DNA of 64,000 nucleotides from Margaritispora aquatica (GCA_007644065.1 VJWN01000007.1:620001-684000), one strand, 5' to 3'. Counted from the stretch's first letter, positions 33,980 to 45,945 are shown. Numbers and translations: made by a program. The notes: generated from the letters alone by a model not told the origin.

Positions 33980-35617
33980 ATGAACGGAAGCCTCACTCCT
34001 CGGCGCGATTATTCGAATTCGCTCAAAGCCTTCAGTATGGATGGACATGTGTCTATACATCTCCTAGGTTTAGCTGACGAGCTGCTCCTTCATATAGCGC
34101 AATCCATCAATCCCTATGTCGATGACTCTTCTCGTGACACTGCACCAGCCAGCTTCGCAAGATCGTTACTCAACTTTGGCCTCGCTTCAAAGCGTCTGTT
34201 TAGAATATGCGAGCCAGTCCTATACACCTATATCCAACGCGCAGCTTCCAAGCCAACTCTATCAATACTGCGACCTATCCTCCGTCGACCAGATTTGGCA
34301 CGTCACGTGCGTTTCCTCGAGAGCTCAGCAGCTCCACTTCCACGACATCTTGTGGTTGTGCTCAGCAAAGAGGAAGCATTCAAGGACACGGTGTATTGGA
34401 GAAATTTGATTAGGGGTGCTATTGACATGTTGGAAAGCCAATACAAGGAAGTCCTTGGCGCAGACAATCCGCTTTCAAGGCATTTTGCGGGAACCGCTTT
34501 GTTGAAGCCACGCATTGAGAATGGCTTTTGGGAGGGCATAATGTCACTCATGATCGCACTTCTTCCGAATTTGCAAGCCATTAGATTCACAGACTGGAGT
34601 TGTCTTTCTCGTGGTCTTGTTCGCAGAGATATTGACCATATTTTTCAAGCATTCAATCGAGCTCAAGAGGCACAAGGATTGCACATTACAATGCCGCTGG
34701 CGCTTCCACATCTCCAGTCAATAAGTATAGGTACTCGAAGGGATGAGCCGGAAGGCTTCAGGTTCGAGCAGATTTTCCCACTGTTGAAGATGCCATCCGT
34801 GAAAACCGCGTCAGTGGGTAAAGTCCTGCACGACGGGTTTGAGTTGACTCCAGGCGCAAGCGAGTGGCTCGAGTCACCGCCGACATTTGAAACGAAAGAA
34901 TTGATCTTGAAGGATGCGTGGATCCAACCACATATCCTCGAAATGTTCGTCAAGTGCTTTGCGTCATTGGAATCTTTCTCTTACAAGCACGGCAATATAC
35001 CAGATCGTGGATACGATGAGGATCAAGGCCAATGGTGGGGCGAACACCGATTCATGGACTGTTTCGACCCACCGAAGTTTTTGGAGGCTATCACCTGTCT
35101 TCAGCTGAGTTTGAAGTCACTGACGATTCTTAATAATGACTTCGAATGGAGCAGCTATTCTGCTGCTGGCCTGGCAATTGGTAACCTGAGAGTCTTTCCT
35201 CAACTCAAACACTTGAAGATATCTGAGTCGTTGTTGGTGGGGAGACACTTTATAGCTCCAGAGGAAGGATTTGCTGTCGGACAGATTCTCTGTGAGATTC
35301 TTCCCTCCTCGCTGGAATCACTTTGTGTATCAGGTATTCATGACTGGAAGATCATGTATGAACAGTTGGCGGGACTCATCTCAGTGAAAGATGAAGTAAA
35401 TTCTCGATTGTGCAAGCTTTCATGTGAGTCATATGAGCGAATGGTGATCGTTAGGAACATATGGAGCAGTACAGAGATCACGCATGAGCAGACAAATTCT
35501 CTCAAAGATATGTGCGCTGAAGCTCGTATCGAATTCTCTCTGTCTAAAAACCAACTTCAATCTGACCTTCAGTCTGATAGCGCCCATAGCCGTCATGAAG
35601 TCGAGTATCGTGATTAA
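33980..35617 (+). CDS. F-box protein, 545 aa
   Basis: A single exon from the ATG at 33980; a second ATG at 34037 is nearly as plausible and sits closer to the domain. The F-box-like segment is HLLGLADELLLHIAQSINPY followed, after a short loop, by LLNFGLASKRLFRICEPVLY (about residues 27-83). The body has weak leucine-rich spacing (LPHLQSISIG, LKSLTILNNDF, FPQLKHLKISESLLVG, SSLESLCVSG), as in fungal F-box proteins whose LRR-like repeats bind targets. It would act as the substrate receptor of an SCF ubiquitin ligase; the target is unknown. Intact, with no introns, immediately upstream of the MITE. Confidence 0.82.
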   Translation: MNGSLTPRRDYSNSLKAFSMDGHVSIHLLGLADELLLHIAQSINPYVDDSSRDTAPASFARSLLNFGLASKRLFRICEPVLYTYIQRAASKPTLSILRPILRRPDLARHVRFLESSAAPLPRHLVVVLSKEEAFKDTVYWRNLIRGAIDMLESQYKEVLGADNPLSRHFAGTALLKPRIENGFWEGIMSLMIALLPNLQAIRFTDWSCLSRGLVRRDIDHIFQAFNRAQEAQGLHITMPLALPHLQSISIGTRRDEPEGFRFEQIFPLLKMPSVKTASVGKVLHDGFELTPGASEWLESPPTFETKELILKDAWIQPHILEMFVKCFASLESFSYKHGNIPDRGYDEDQGQWWGEHRFMDCFDPPKFLEAITCLQLSLKSLTILNNDFEWSSYSAAGLAIGNLRVFPQLKHLKISESLLVGRHFIAPEEGFAVGQILCEILPSSLESLCVSGIHDWKIMYEQLAGLISVKDEVNSRLCKLSCESYERMVIVRNIWSSTEITHEQTNSLKDMCAEARIEFSLSKNQLQSDLQSDSAHSRHEVEYRD

Positions 35618-35840
35618 GACGGAGGCATGAGCATTTCCAGAGATAAAACGTCTATTTGTGACGTTGGCGCAAAGCTGCAACTTGGCAGTAACCAGTACCA
35701 TGGTAAGAAATCATGTTTCGGAAATGGGAGATATGGATTTCAGAAGTCTATAGAGTGTGTAGCATATGAAGTAGGATTGGAGGCTCGGAGACGCACTACA
35801 AAATCGAGACAATGCACAGAGTGATAACATTGAAGTGAGG

Positions 35841-36315
35841 CAGAGTGGCCAATAAGCAAGCCAGCTAATCAGCTAGCTTATAAGCTACGCCAAGAAGCCT
35901 ATCAGCTTGAGAGTTAATTTATATCAGCAAGTAAGCGTAGTATTCCTCCGCTGATAGGCTAGCTTCTAAGCTTAAAGGTTAATTTTTATAGTTTTCGAAG
36001 TCTATTTATAGTTAAATAAAGCTCTTTTATTAGTCGAAATCGACGAGTTTTTAATTATACTCTTCGCTTCCGCCTTAGTTATATAATATAAGATTTATAT
36101 TATTATAGTATAAAGTTTTATAAATTTTATACCTTGATTTTATACTTTTATACTCTGTATAATTAATAATAACTAAGGATATTATTATACTCTTCGCTGT
36201 CAGCGAGCTTATAAGCCGCTGTTAGTAAGTCAGCGAAGATTCTCAATTATATCAGCGAGTCAGCTATGAGTTCCTCTCGCTGATTAGCTGACTGACTGAC
36301 TTATTGGCCACTCTG
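35841..36315. mobile_element. non-autonomous hAT-type MITE (TIRs, 8-bp TSD)
   Basis: A 475-bp element flanked by the 8-bp direct repeat AAGTGAGG (35833-35840 and 36316-36323). Its ends are inverted repeats: 35841 starts CAGAGTGGCCAATAAG, and the reverse complement of the right end starts identically. The match continues through a CAGCTAATCAGC word after a 4-bp length difference, making TIRs of about 33-37 bp. The interior is AT-rich with inner AGC(T/C)TA words and no coding frame. The 8-bp duplication and CAG-starting TIR are hallmarks of the hAT superfamily; the transposase must have been supplied elsewhere. It lies about 220 bp after the stop of the F-box gene. Confidence 0.85.
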
Positions 36316-36323
36316 AAGTGAGG

Positions 36324-37088
36324 TATATTGTGAGGAATCGAAACCAGAGTATGGACCGCATTTATGGAAAAGGGCAAGGAAGTATGAAAAGGGCCTGATT
36401 CTTGGTACCTTAATGGTCTAGTATAAAATCTGTGAAGCAAATAAGAACATTATTTTCAAGTAATGCTTTCCTTGAAATGAGCGAATTACATATCAGACCA
36501 AGCTGAATCGATTTTTCATTCTAAAGTCTGTAGAACATTGAATTCTACAGCAACTAAACCCTGTCTGACTTATCTACCCATGAGCGAGCACTCACGTTCT
36601 GATTGAGGAGCAAGTATGAGGCTAACCTACCTGTTTACCAAACCGCGTACAGACTTCCATACATCCAAACCTTAAGCGAGGCAGAACATCAACAACGAAT
36701 ACAGCTACCATAAAGTGCCCCACTCCCTTAACATCAGCATCCACCACAAGGAAGAAACTTTGATCACGGACTTCGAGAGGATTTGAGTCGTTGCTAACAA
36801 GAGAATTCTCCTCTTAGCCTTGCTCGAATTGAATTTGAGTCGTCAAATGAGCTTATCGACACTCGCTCAAGCTGCTCTAACTTGTTCGAACTTGCGCACC
36901 TCCCTGTCCTCACCACGCTGCCAAAGTACCATGCCGCTTCGTCTTGAAAGCGAATCCTTTCCACGAACTTCTTATGGATCTCGCAAGCTACTTATGCTTA
37001 CTTTAACCAGGTGCTCCCCGACCTGCAGTCTATTTTTTTCTCACAACTACCATCATCTTCATGTACTTCCAATTTGCACACTGACAAG
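36324..37088. other. intergenic after MITE
   Basis: No gene is supported. The + frame at 36820-37107 begins with a non-ATG codon and has no recognised domain. The right part is probably the former promoter of the ATG22-like relic. Confidence 0.4.
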
Positions 37089-38680
37089 ATGGGTCACTCG
37101 CCTGTAAAGTTCTGGACAAGCGATGTTCCACTCAATACCTACAACTTCGCGCTCTTCCACATCGGCCTCCCATTTGCGTTATTTGGGAATTATGTGATCT
37201 ACCAGCTCCAAGTCGTGGGCTACACGATCGGCGCAGAGGCTGATGAAGCACCATGCATGAAATACTGTTTGGTTTCGTTTCGAAGCCAGAAGCTTGATTT
37301 GAACTCTGTGATTCTGTACTTGAATGCATTGGGATTTGGGCTTTGAGGGATTTGTGCATTGTTGATTGCTGCTATAGTGACTTCTAGAGTAAGTGATGTT
37401 TATAGATGAATTTGATTGTGCAAGAGTGTGTAATTTGATGTTGGATGTTGTAGAAAGGAAGAGTCTTCTCTTAGCCATCCTATGAAATCTGGTACGGCGC
37501 CGTTGCCATCCCAGTATACTGGCCCAGAGACTCTACACTCCGTGCATTCAACGTCCTCGTGGTACCCTACGTCGTATATGCCATGGTGTCATATATTCTA
37601 TCTGTCGTCTTCTGCATGTTCATTCCTTATTGCATGCGAACAGCTGGCTCAACGGCCGTCGTCGAGCCAATTCATCACGAGCTCAGTTTTGTTAATACAA
37701 AGAAGTTGCCTAGTATCGAAGCTAGTCCTGTCGTCGAAGAGTCGGAAGCGGCTGAGGCGGAGACGAAGCGGAAGCACGGGTTTGCTATGTCCACATGGGG
37801 CGGCATCAGGACGTTTGCTAGTGGTGTTCTAGCCCTGATGACTGTGATCATCCTCTCCCAAACACTGCCTGTCAAACAAGTACAATCAACCGGATTACTA
37901 GTCACCACCATTACCGGCTTCATTACCATCATTGGCTCTGTAGTGCTCTACATCGGCCTACCCCAGATCCCTGCCAAGCCAAAAGCCAGCTGGAAATCAT
38001 GGTGGATCTCACTATTCACACCTCTAAAGGAGTTCCTGTTATGGAAGAACATGATCGTGTTGTTGTTTTCATACACTATGTACGTCGATACAGTATTTGC
38101 GCTCAATTCAAATACAGCACAGTTGTATTTCCTCGAGGGTGTGCCGGATACACTTGAGTTCTCGCTGTATTCATTAGCGTTTAATCTCTTTGGCGCGTTT
38201 ACCACATTGTGCTTCGTCTTGTGGCAGATTTGGAGACTGCTGTTTAGACTTGCATGAATATTGGCTTGTGATTGGGTATGCGTTGATACTCAGCATTCCT
38301 ATTTAGTGCTGTATTGGATTTGCGGGTGTTGATTACGGCTTCAAGGTTCGTGTATTTCGGATGAGTCCTCACTAGGGAGAGTCCCGTGAAGACTACGAGG
38401 AGAAGCTAATGCTTCTGACTTCAGAACCGCTGGGAATTCTATGTCTAAAGTGTTGTAGTCACTGACACAATCGTGACATACATAGGCTTAGGTAAGCTAC
38501 GTTATCAACGCGCCGCTCCAAGCTGCAATTCACCATTTGCGTTTCCCGTTTTTCTTGTACTTGATCATTCTTATTGTGCCTGTAGCATTGGAGATCATAA
38601 GGTGTACGATGAAGGTCTTTGCGAAGGATAAGGCTTATTGGAAGGAGTTCGATGCGGGGTCTTTGAGGTCTCCGACGGTG
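37089..38680 (+). pseudogene. ATG22-like MFS transporter pseudogene
   Basis: A relic of the fungal Atg22-like vacuolar efflux transporter family. Conserved blocks are collinear: LPFALFGNYVIYQLQVVGYT, APCMKYCLVSF, LNSVILYLNALGFGL, MTVIILSQTLP, GLLVTTITGFITIIGS, YTMYVDTVFALNSNTAQLYF, PDTLEFSLYSLAFNL and, after a frame change, WLVIGYALILSIPI and NRWEFYV. Lesions are a TGA right after ALGFGL (about 37345), a TAG in VFS-stop-PSYEIWYG (about 37471), a frame change near 38255, and a TAG replacing the expected Trp after LSIPI (about 38310). Two introns are still recognisable (about 37389-37453, and one ending near 38424). A weakly related last helix block reaches about 38600-38680. It cannot encode a full transporter. 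Confidence 0.78.
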
Positions 38681-39142
38681 AGTCTTGAAATTTGGCATAA
38701 GGGTGAGGGTATGGAGGTTACGTGTGGTATATGAATCTTATAATAATCGAGGGTTGTTAGTTTCAGGTAGTGTTTGTACTCCAGATCTGACTAACATGAA
38801 AGCTGGAAATGGTGATTATTGTTATATTCTTTCCATTGTGTCAATTGCAATTTGCTCATTCATTTCATCTTTCACTTGTCGCTTTCAAATTGTAATAAAT
38901 ACGTGCGGCGCTTCATGGCTCTCTTAGTCTGAGGCGATTCAAGATGTCGCTGCTATAGTTTATTCTTACGACTCCGCTTAGCCCTGGTAACGAAGACATC
39001 CATTATCATGGGGAAATACCTCCACACAAGCTTGAAAGGGCTGACAGTACTACCGAAGCAGAATAAGAATTAAATCAAATAAGCACAGTGCGGTTTGTAG
39101 GCGATAGATAATACATCAACACACATCTTACCTAGCAGCAGC
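38681..39142. other. intergenic
   Basis: Nothing supportable between the ATG22-like relic and the 3' end of the SDR gene. Confidence 0.4.
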
Positions 39143-40266
39143 TCAAAGATACGCCTTAACTTGCTCTTCACTCCACTCCCAAAATTGCTGCGCGATACCC
39201 GAGCCACTATCTTCTTTCGTTTTACTTCCTTCAACTAGATCCTTGCGAAGTGGAGCGAACCGACCCCATGGAACAACTAGCCTCATGTCAGCACTAGTTA
39301 ACGACAACCATAACCACCATTGTTTGACTTACTCCATGCACCATTATGTTCTAAAGTTACTTCCGGTGACAGTCCTGCAAACAGCTCTGTGTACGCGCCA
39401 TGTATAGGTGTGTAAAGCATCATGTTGATAAGTGGTTGCTGCCATCCAGGCACATGTCGTTGCAGATCTGACTTTAGGTTTCCTGGGTTCAAGGCCTAAT
39501 CGTCGTCAGCTTTTCCTTATGCATTGAGAATGGACGAACGTACAGTGCTGATTATTCCATCGCTCCCATATCTTCGCGCAAACTCTTTTCCATGGTAGAG
39601 ATTGCCCGCTTTCGAAACTCCATATTTGTACCAGTGGGATTGATCAGTCTTATAGTCAAGATTGGCCATGTTAATTCCTCCAGCTGGACTGAATCCCTCT
39701 GCAGCAGAAGAGCTGACCCAAACGACGCGAACACTTCCAGTCGGCTTGGTTTTGGCAGTCTTCACCAAAGTGGGTGTCAACAGCTTCGTGAACAGGAAAG
39801 GAGCCACACAATTTGTCCCAAGTTGCAATTCATACCCTTGTTTCGTCGTGCTTCCTTGTGGTGGTATCATAACTCCGGCGTTATTCCATAGCACATCCAA
39901 TGTGTCTTCCTTGGAGAGGAACTCCTCCGCCGAGGCCTTGATAGTCGTCAAGTCATCGAGGTCGAGCTTTAGGAATATCAATTGGCCTTTGGAGTCGGGG
40001 AATGCTGCCTTGATTGAGTCGATAGCTGCGTTTGCTTTGTCGGCAGATCGCGCAGCGATGTATACTTTGGCATTGTGGGAGTAAAGGATCTGGGCGAGTT
40101 CTTTGCCAACGCCACTGCTTGAGCCAGTGACGATGAAGACCTGATTGTGTCAATTGAGATTGCAGATTGGGACTTGGTGATGGCCTACCTTTCCAGACTG
40201 GTCTGTGAGAGTCTTCTCGGTGAAGGTGGCAGTGGGAGGGAATATTTGGCTAACTAAGTTGCCCAT
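39143..40266 (-). CDS. short-chain dehydrogenase/reductase
   Basis: A NAD(P)(H)-dependent oxidoreductase of the classical SDR family, like retinol-dehydrogenase/WWOX-type fungal proteins. Exons 40189-40266, 39544-40140, 39333-39495 and 39143-39276 give 323 residues. The cofactor motif TGSSSGVG is at about 31-38, NNAG at about 112-115, the catalytic Ser lies within WVSSSAAEG (about 167-175), and the Tyr-Lys pair is in YGVSK (about 199-203). The C-terminal ALNPGNLKSDL matches the usual PG motif after the active site. The last junction is set by the acceptor at 39277 (TAG); the AG just before it would run into a stop. Intact; the substrate is unknown. Confidence 0.9.
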
Positions 40267-41014
40267 CTTGTGTATGGGTGGGGAAGTAAGTGTGGCAATT
40301 AAGTGGTAGGTAAATGTATGGTTTTCCTGGTGTTGAGACAATGGTGGAATGATTGCTTTTATATCCCAAAGGATGGGACACCCAATGGAACAGCTAATGA
40401 AACAAGGTACGGAATCTGGAGGCAAAAAAGGAGACGAAGCAGTAGATGGATTCAGAACATTCGACAATACTCGAGTAGATGGTCGACGACGGACCATCCG
40501 TCTCGATGATCCGTCGTAGGCGCACTGCACTTAGCCTCCATCATCCCACTTGATCCGACATGTATCACCCCAAGATGTTCGTATCCAATGCTTTCAACTG
40601 CGAACTAACATGACAGTTACCATTGTCATTGTCATTGAGATGCAGATGTATGTAAACTGTGCTGAGAGCTTACACCACGGTTGGGACGATCTTGGGTACA
40701 TATACACGAATCTGTTGCACACCGAGACATAAGCATAAACAATACAAGCTTTTTAATCGCGTCGAAGCGCGCTTTCAGGCCCTGCCACACTGGCGGGAAC
40801 TGCCTAAACTTTCCCTTGAAGCGTTTCAAATCGATCTTCTGAGATGCGTTGCACATTAACATTGACATTAACAGCAATATCGCTCAGTAATAGCGATAAA
40901 ATTTACATTCGCCGCGTGTTACATCCATCGCGACTTGTTTGGGTTTCTTGCCAGAAAACCCCGCCGAGCTGACCCCGCCAGGGGACGTGAGACCCTGAGC
41001 TGGAAATCAACAAG
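40267..41014. promoter_or_regulatory. divergent promoter region, SDR / cofactor D
   Basis: The gap between divergently transcribed genes. It contains 3 x CATTGT-like words at about 40620-40640. No operator is identifiable. Confidence 0.35.
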
Positions 41015-44000
41015 ATGGACGCCGCAGAGGATGAAAAAGACGATCAGTTGCAGAGGCAATCCGCAGATCTTGTCGCAGACCTGGAGAGATCTTTGAGACC
41101 GTTCCTTTGGAAGAGGGTGCAAGGAGAGCAATGTCGAGGCATCCGGCGGAAGGTGACGGTGAGGGAAACGGACAGACTGGTAGCGCTGGTATGGATTCGT
41201 ACTTAAACACCAAGCCTAGCCTAATGAATACAGCTCGAACCTTTCCAAGAACAGCCTCAATTACTTGATCCACATCTCAAGTCTCTTGTTCCCATCCTCG
41301 CAGATGCCCTCCTTGCATACCTAAATGTGGTTCATCCCTCAAGCCTGCCAACAAAGGATTACTCATCACACGCAAAGCTGCTCATGCCAGTCTCCAGAGC
41401 CATATGCAAGATTTTATACACATTTTGCAAGATTCGAGGAGAGAAAGTGATCGTGCGATTCTTTAGTACGGAAACTCGATACTTAGAATTGCTACTGTCT
41501 GCCATCGAGACTGGTGCAGCCGTCAAGAACCAAGATGATTCTGAGAGAGCCAGTGCTCAAGAGGATGGAGTTATATGGGATTGGGAGGAGAGATATATCA
41601 CACTTCTTTGGCTTTCGCAGCTCTTGCTTGCTCCATTTGATCTTGCAACGATCTCCTCAGAAGAAAGTCGGAGTATGGCCCCTCCTATGATTGCTAACCT
41701 TGAATGGCCATCAAACGTCCCAGCACTCACTCTAAGAGTTGTTCCTTTAGCTATGCGTTACCTATCGTCATCAGGTAAGGAAAGTGCCTCGGCCAAAGTA
41801 CTGCTTGTTCGTATAGCTATGCGAAGAGATATGCAAGATCTTGGTGTGTTTCGAGCACTGGTGCAATGGGCACTTAGATCTTTAAGTCGAATTTCGGCAA
41901 CTGCAGCATCTCATACTTCCATCTTCCACTACACCAGTCTTCTTTCATTTGTTGGCGGACTTCTAGTCTCATCGGTTGGTACTACCAACATGCAAGCATA
42001 CCTGGTTCGTATCACTGAAATGGTTGATTCAATTTTCGCTACAGAAGATATGGACAGCTATAGTCATACCATACAGCAATCCCCTGTTGCCCGTAAAGCT
42101 ATGGTCAAGATTCTTCGACAAGCTTCAGTCCTTGCTCTGCAAGATGGCGAAGGAGCAGAGACAGAAGAAATAATTCAAAACAGTGTTGGAATTCTTCTTG
42201 AGATGCTGTCTGACACTGCTACAAATGTCCGCCTAGCTGCTAGTAAGGCATTGAGTATAATTGCTGTGAAACTAGATGCTGATCAAGCTTCTGACGTTGT
42301 GGATGCTGTGCTTAGTGGACTGGAGAAAAATGCACTATCGCTTTCCAACACAGATGATGAGGCGAAAGACCTATCCCGTGTCGATCGGAATGAGTGGCAT
42401 GGACTTATCATGACAATTTCTCATCTCTTGTACCGTCAAGCAATCTCTGCCCAAGACCTTCCTCGCATTATTGAAGCACTTCGTCGTGGCTTGAACTTTG
42501 AGCAACGATCTCCCAATGGGACATCAGTAGGAATCAACGTTCGAGATGCCGCTAATTATGGAATTTGGTCGCTGGCTCGCAGGTATACCACAAAGGCACT
42601 GCAAGGCATGGCTAATCGATCATTTGGATTTCGGTGGGATGATTTAGATATCCCCGAGGCATCAATATTACAAAGCCTCGCTTCAGAACTTGTTATTGCA
42701 GCATCTCTGGATCCAGCTGGTAATGTTCGAAGAGGCTCTTCTGCAGCATTGCAAGAATTAATTGGACGACACCCAAATATTGTCGAAAATGGCATTGCTG
42801 TGGTTCAAGTGGTCGATTATCATGCTGTAGCTCTCCGATCAAGGGCAATTCAAGAAGTCGCACCTCATGCTGCAATTCTGTCCAATTTCTACCGAATTGG
42901 GCTATTGAGTGGACTCATGGGCTGGCGTGGTGTTAAAGACGGCGATGCAACTGCGAGACGAAACGCAGCATTAGCTCTGGCAAGAATTTTGCAGACGAAC
43001 GACTCGCAACTAACATACAATTTCGGGCTTGTCAAAGACAATTTTGACCGTCTTCCATCACGAGAAATCGAGAACAGACACGGCATTGTTCTTGCTCTTG
43101 CCGGAATTCTTCGGCTATTTGCTGAGAGGTCTGTTGATGACTGTCTTGATTCACCATTAGGGCACAATGTAATGATATTCACCCAGGTTCCATCGGTCCT
43201 CCATTCATTGGAAATTATCCCTCCTGGAAGATCACCTGAATTGCTAGCTGAGGCAGTAGGGGCCTTCTTGCAGTATGGACTATCATCCTCTCACGATGCT
43301 GGACCTGCCTTGCTTGAATCTGCAACCGCTCTAGTACTGCGGTTTCTCAAAGGAGATTACCCAGCTTCAATTGACTCGGTCTCCCTTGGAAGCGCGAACT
43401 TTTTGCACAAATATGGAAATGCTTGCAAAAGGGTAATTGATGAGGTCAAGAAGCAAGCATGCCAGGAAGGTGCAAGAAAGGGTGCGACAAGCATACATAT
43501 CCTTTTCCATCTACTTAATTCTGGGACCGAAATCGACGGTTTGTCGCGCGATCAGATTCTTAAGATCATTACCAAGAGATGGACGGCTCGTGCTCTCCCA
43601 GATCTACAGATCAGAGAGGTTATACTCGAATGTGTAACCCTTTGTACACTCTCTCATATGGAGAAACAGCCACTTGTGACGCTTATAGCTGAAGGCTTGA
43701 GCGACTATACCACTACCCCACAAGGAGATATCGGTTCCAAGGTCCGAAGAGCCGCTGCAAAAGCTGCAGCCAGCTTCATGATTATCGCCACACCAGACCG
43801 TGCTCGGGAGGAAATTCTCGATGGCGAGAAAGAGCTGTTTGCTTTGATAGTCCGGTCGGCAGCTGAGAAACTAGACAAAGTGAGAGTAGAGGGTAAGAAT
43901 GCACTGTTGTGTACCCTAAAAGAGCATCTACAACATAATCACCTTCATGGGGATCAAAAGTTCGTCGAGATACTAGAAGCTCTTCCCAGTTCCTCACAAG

Positions 44001-44735
44001 ATTGGTTTTATTTTCTCCTCGGTATTCAACTCACGAAATGGTGGAGAACCACTGCATCAACTGCTGCAAATAATTGGAGCCTGGAACTGATGGCAGGTTA
44101 TGTCACATCTGCTGGAGGTGGATCAGAGGATGTAGTTAAGGCAAGTAGGGCTGCATTGGTAGAGTTCTGTACCAGCGATAGCGTAGACAACGCAGAGGTG
44201 ACCAGAAACACGAATCTTGTATGTTCAACATTGATGGCTCTTGTGAAACAGAAGGTGGAGATGGCAGAAGACAGGGTATTGGTCCCTGCTTTGGAGGTCA
44301 TGGCATTTTTGATGGATATGCATGTTTTCCAAACCTCAAACATCGAGTAAGCTTCCTCTCCACACTTCCAAAATATATTATCTCATACCTACTTTACTAA
44401 TCCATCGCAGTTTCAAAGCGCTCCACAGCCTCCTCCGGAAAACACAGCTCAACAGTCCCAATATCAGGAAGCTAGACGCATGCACCAAGCTCTACGGAGC
44501 TCTTTCGTCAGTACCGTCTATTGGGACGCAAGCGTCAAAGTCTCTTGCGAGAATGCTCGTTCATCGGTACCCGAATGTTCGTAGTGTTGCTGTTGAGGAG
44601 TTATGGGTTTGCTTAGATGGTCTGGAGAGGGGGGAGGACGACCTGGATAAGAGGAAGGAGGGCCTCAAGGGGTTTGATTGGGTTAGGGAGGGGAAGGAGA
44701 GGCTGGGAATGAGGGTTGGGTTTTTTAGGTTGTAG
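41015..44735 (+). CDS. tubulin-specific chaperone D (tubulin cofactor D)
   Basis: The cytosolic HEAT/armadillo-repeat chaperone that works with cofactors B, C and E and Arl2-type GTPase in alpha/beta-tubulin heterodimer folding and turnover (Alf1/Cin1 pathway in yeasts). Exons 41015-41188, 41234-44346 and 44411-44735 give about 1203 residues, the expected size. Diagnostic segments are LLEPFQEQPQLLDPHLKSL near the N-terminus, WEERYITLLWLSQLLLAPFD (about residue 175), NVRDAANYGIWSLARRY (about 500), VVDYHAVALRSRAI (about 590) and RHGIVLALAGIL (about 680). The body is almost entirely helical repeats. Both introns have consistent phases. It converges on the membrane-protein gene, with 148 bp between stops. 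This is the clearest core gene in the window. Confidence 0.92.
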
Positions 44736-44883
44736 AGGGATGTGCGCTGTGAGGAAGTTATGAATATAGTTCTTCCATTGACTCCCTATACTATCACTCA
44801 ATCTTTATTATTCCACGTGCAATGGTGTTAGCAGTGTTGAATCTTTCGTACAATCCACTTCCACCTCCACCTGCACCTCCATA

Positions 44884-45945
44884 TCAAATAACCAACAAGC
44901 GATCCGACCACGGGTCTTTCCAACCAGCATCCTTCTGCTCCGCCAAATCAAAACCTGCCTCCAACAGAATTGTCACAAAACCTATCCAAACAATTATCAT
45001 AATTGCACATAGCAGCACAAGCGGTGGCCAAATCGTGCTCACGCCCATCCGTTTCACGATATCCCTTCGAAAGACGTACACGAAAAATACGATCGCTACA
45101 ATCTCCAACCAATTCCCATAAAGCGGGGCTTGCCAAATCCACCAAAACACATCTCCCCTCATCCATCCAGTACACACAAACCCGATCCAAAGCTGCGTCG
45201 CCAGCGCCGTGAGCCCTTTATTTTTCAAAAGCTCACTTCCTAGGGCGTCCGAGCCATCATCAGCGCGACGAGGAGGAGAATTGGTAGCCAACCACTCCAT
45301 CCGCATCAGCAGCAGCAGGAGCGTCATGGATCCTGTGATCATGCCGCCAAACGCTGCAACACCATTAATGATATCCAGCTTCGTGAAGTCCCTGGCATCG
45401 CTATGATCGACTAGACGTCTGAAGAATAAGACCACCGTCCCCGTGGCTTGCACAAGCAACAACGCGCTGACCAGCACTCTGCCAGCCCATTTCCAGGATG
45501 TCGCGTAGGTCGCTCTCTGTACGCCTGTGTGGCGTGCCGAGAATAAACTGATAGGTGAAAAGGCATCGGTGCCGTGGTCGAGCAGCGCACGTGAATGCGG
45601 GAGGGCGTGTACGCCTAGGGTGGCTTGGAGGACGAATGCAGAGTCTGGTCTTGAAGTGGAAGTGGAAGTGGAGGTGGAAGAAGAGACGCCCCTGTGGTGC
45701 GTGACGATGTAGTATAGGGCTGAGAAGTAGCCGTATACGAGCTGCCCGACGACGAGACCCGGGCAGAGGAGGAAGAGCAGTACAGAGAGCACGTGTAGGT
45801 GTGTTGGGAGATTGAGGAGGCTGCCTAGGTGGCCGTAAGCTGTTAGGGCGAAGATGTGAGTGGCGAGAGTGCGGAGGACGAGTTCGGTTATGCTGCGAGG
45901 CTCGGGATCTGGTGGTATGAATTGTGGCATCGAAGTGGTAGACAT
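44884..45945 (-). CDS. polytopic membrane protein, 353 aa, function unknown
   Basis: A single exon from the ATG at 45945. About seven to eight hydrophobic segments are seen, at roughly residues 28-50, 53-80, 150-172, 190-215, 243-262, 268-292 and 305-332. A cytoplasmic or luminal loop contains a low-complexity (ST)n run at about 89-98, encoded by GGAAGT/GGAGGT-type repeats on the + strand. The C-terminus is acidic then ends DRLLVI. No family was recognised with confidence. It is tail-to-tail with cofactor D. The codon pattern and lack of introns argue for a real gene. Confidence 0.75.
   Translation of the reverse strand: MSTTSMPQFIPPDPEPRSITELVLRTLATHIFALTAYGHLGSLLNLPTHLHVLSVLLFLLCPGLVVGQLVYGYFSALYYIVTHHRGVSSSTSTSTSTSRPDSAFVLQATLGVHALPHSRALLDHGTDAFSPISLFSARHTGVQRATYATSWKWAGRVLVSALLLVQATGTVVLFFRRLVDHSDARDFTKLDIINGVAAFGGMITGSMTLLLLLMRMEWLATNSPPRRADDGSDALGSELLKNKGLTALATQLWIGFVCTGWMRGDVFWWIWQAPLYGNWLEIVAIVFFVYVFRRDIVKRMGVSTIWPPLVLLCAIMIIVWIGFVTILLEAGFDLAEQKDAGWKDPWSDRLLVI

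Noticed and set aside
45640..45690. GGAAGT/GGAGGT tandem repeat as a separate element
   Set aside because: It is the coding sequence of the (ST)n run in the membrane protein 44884-45945.
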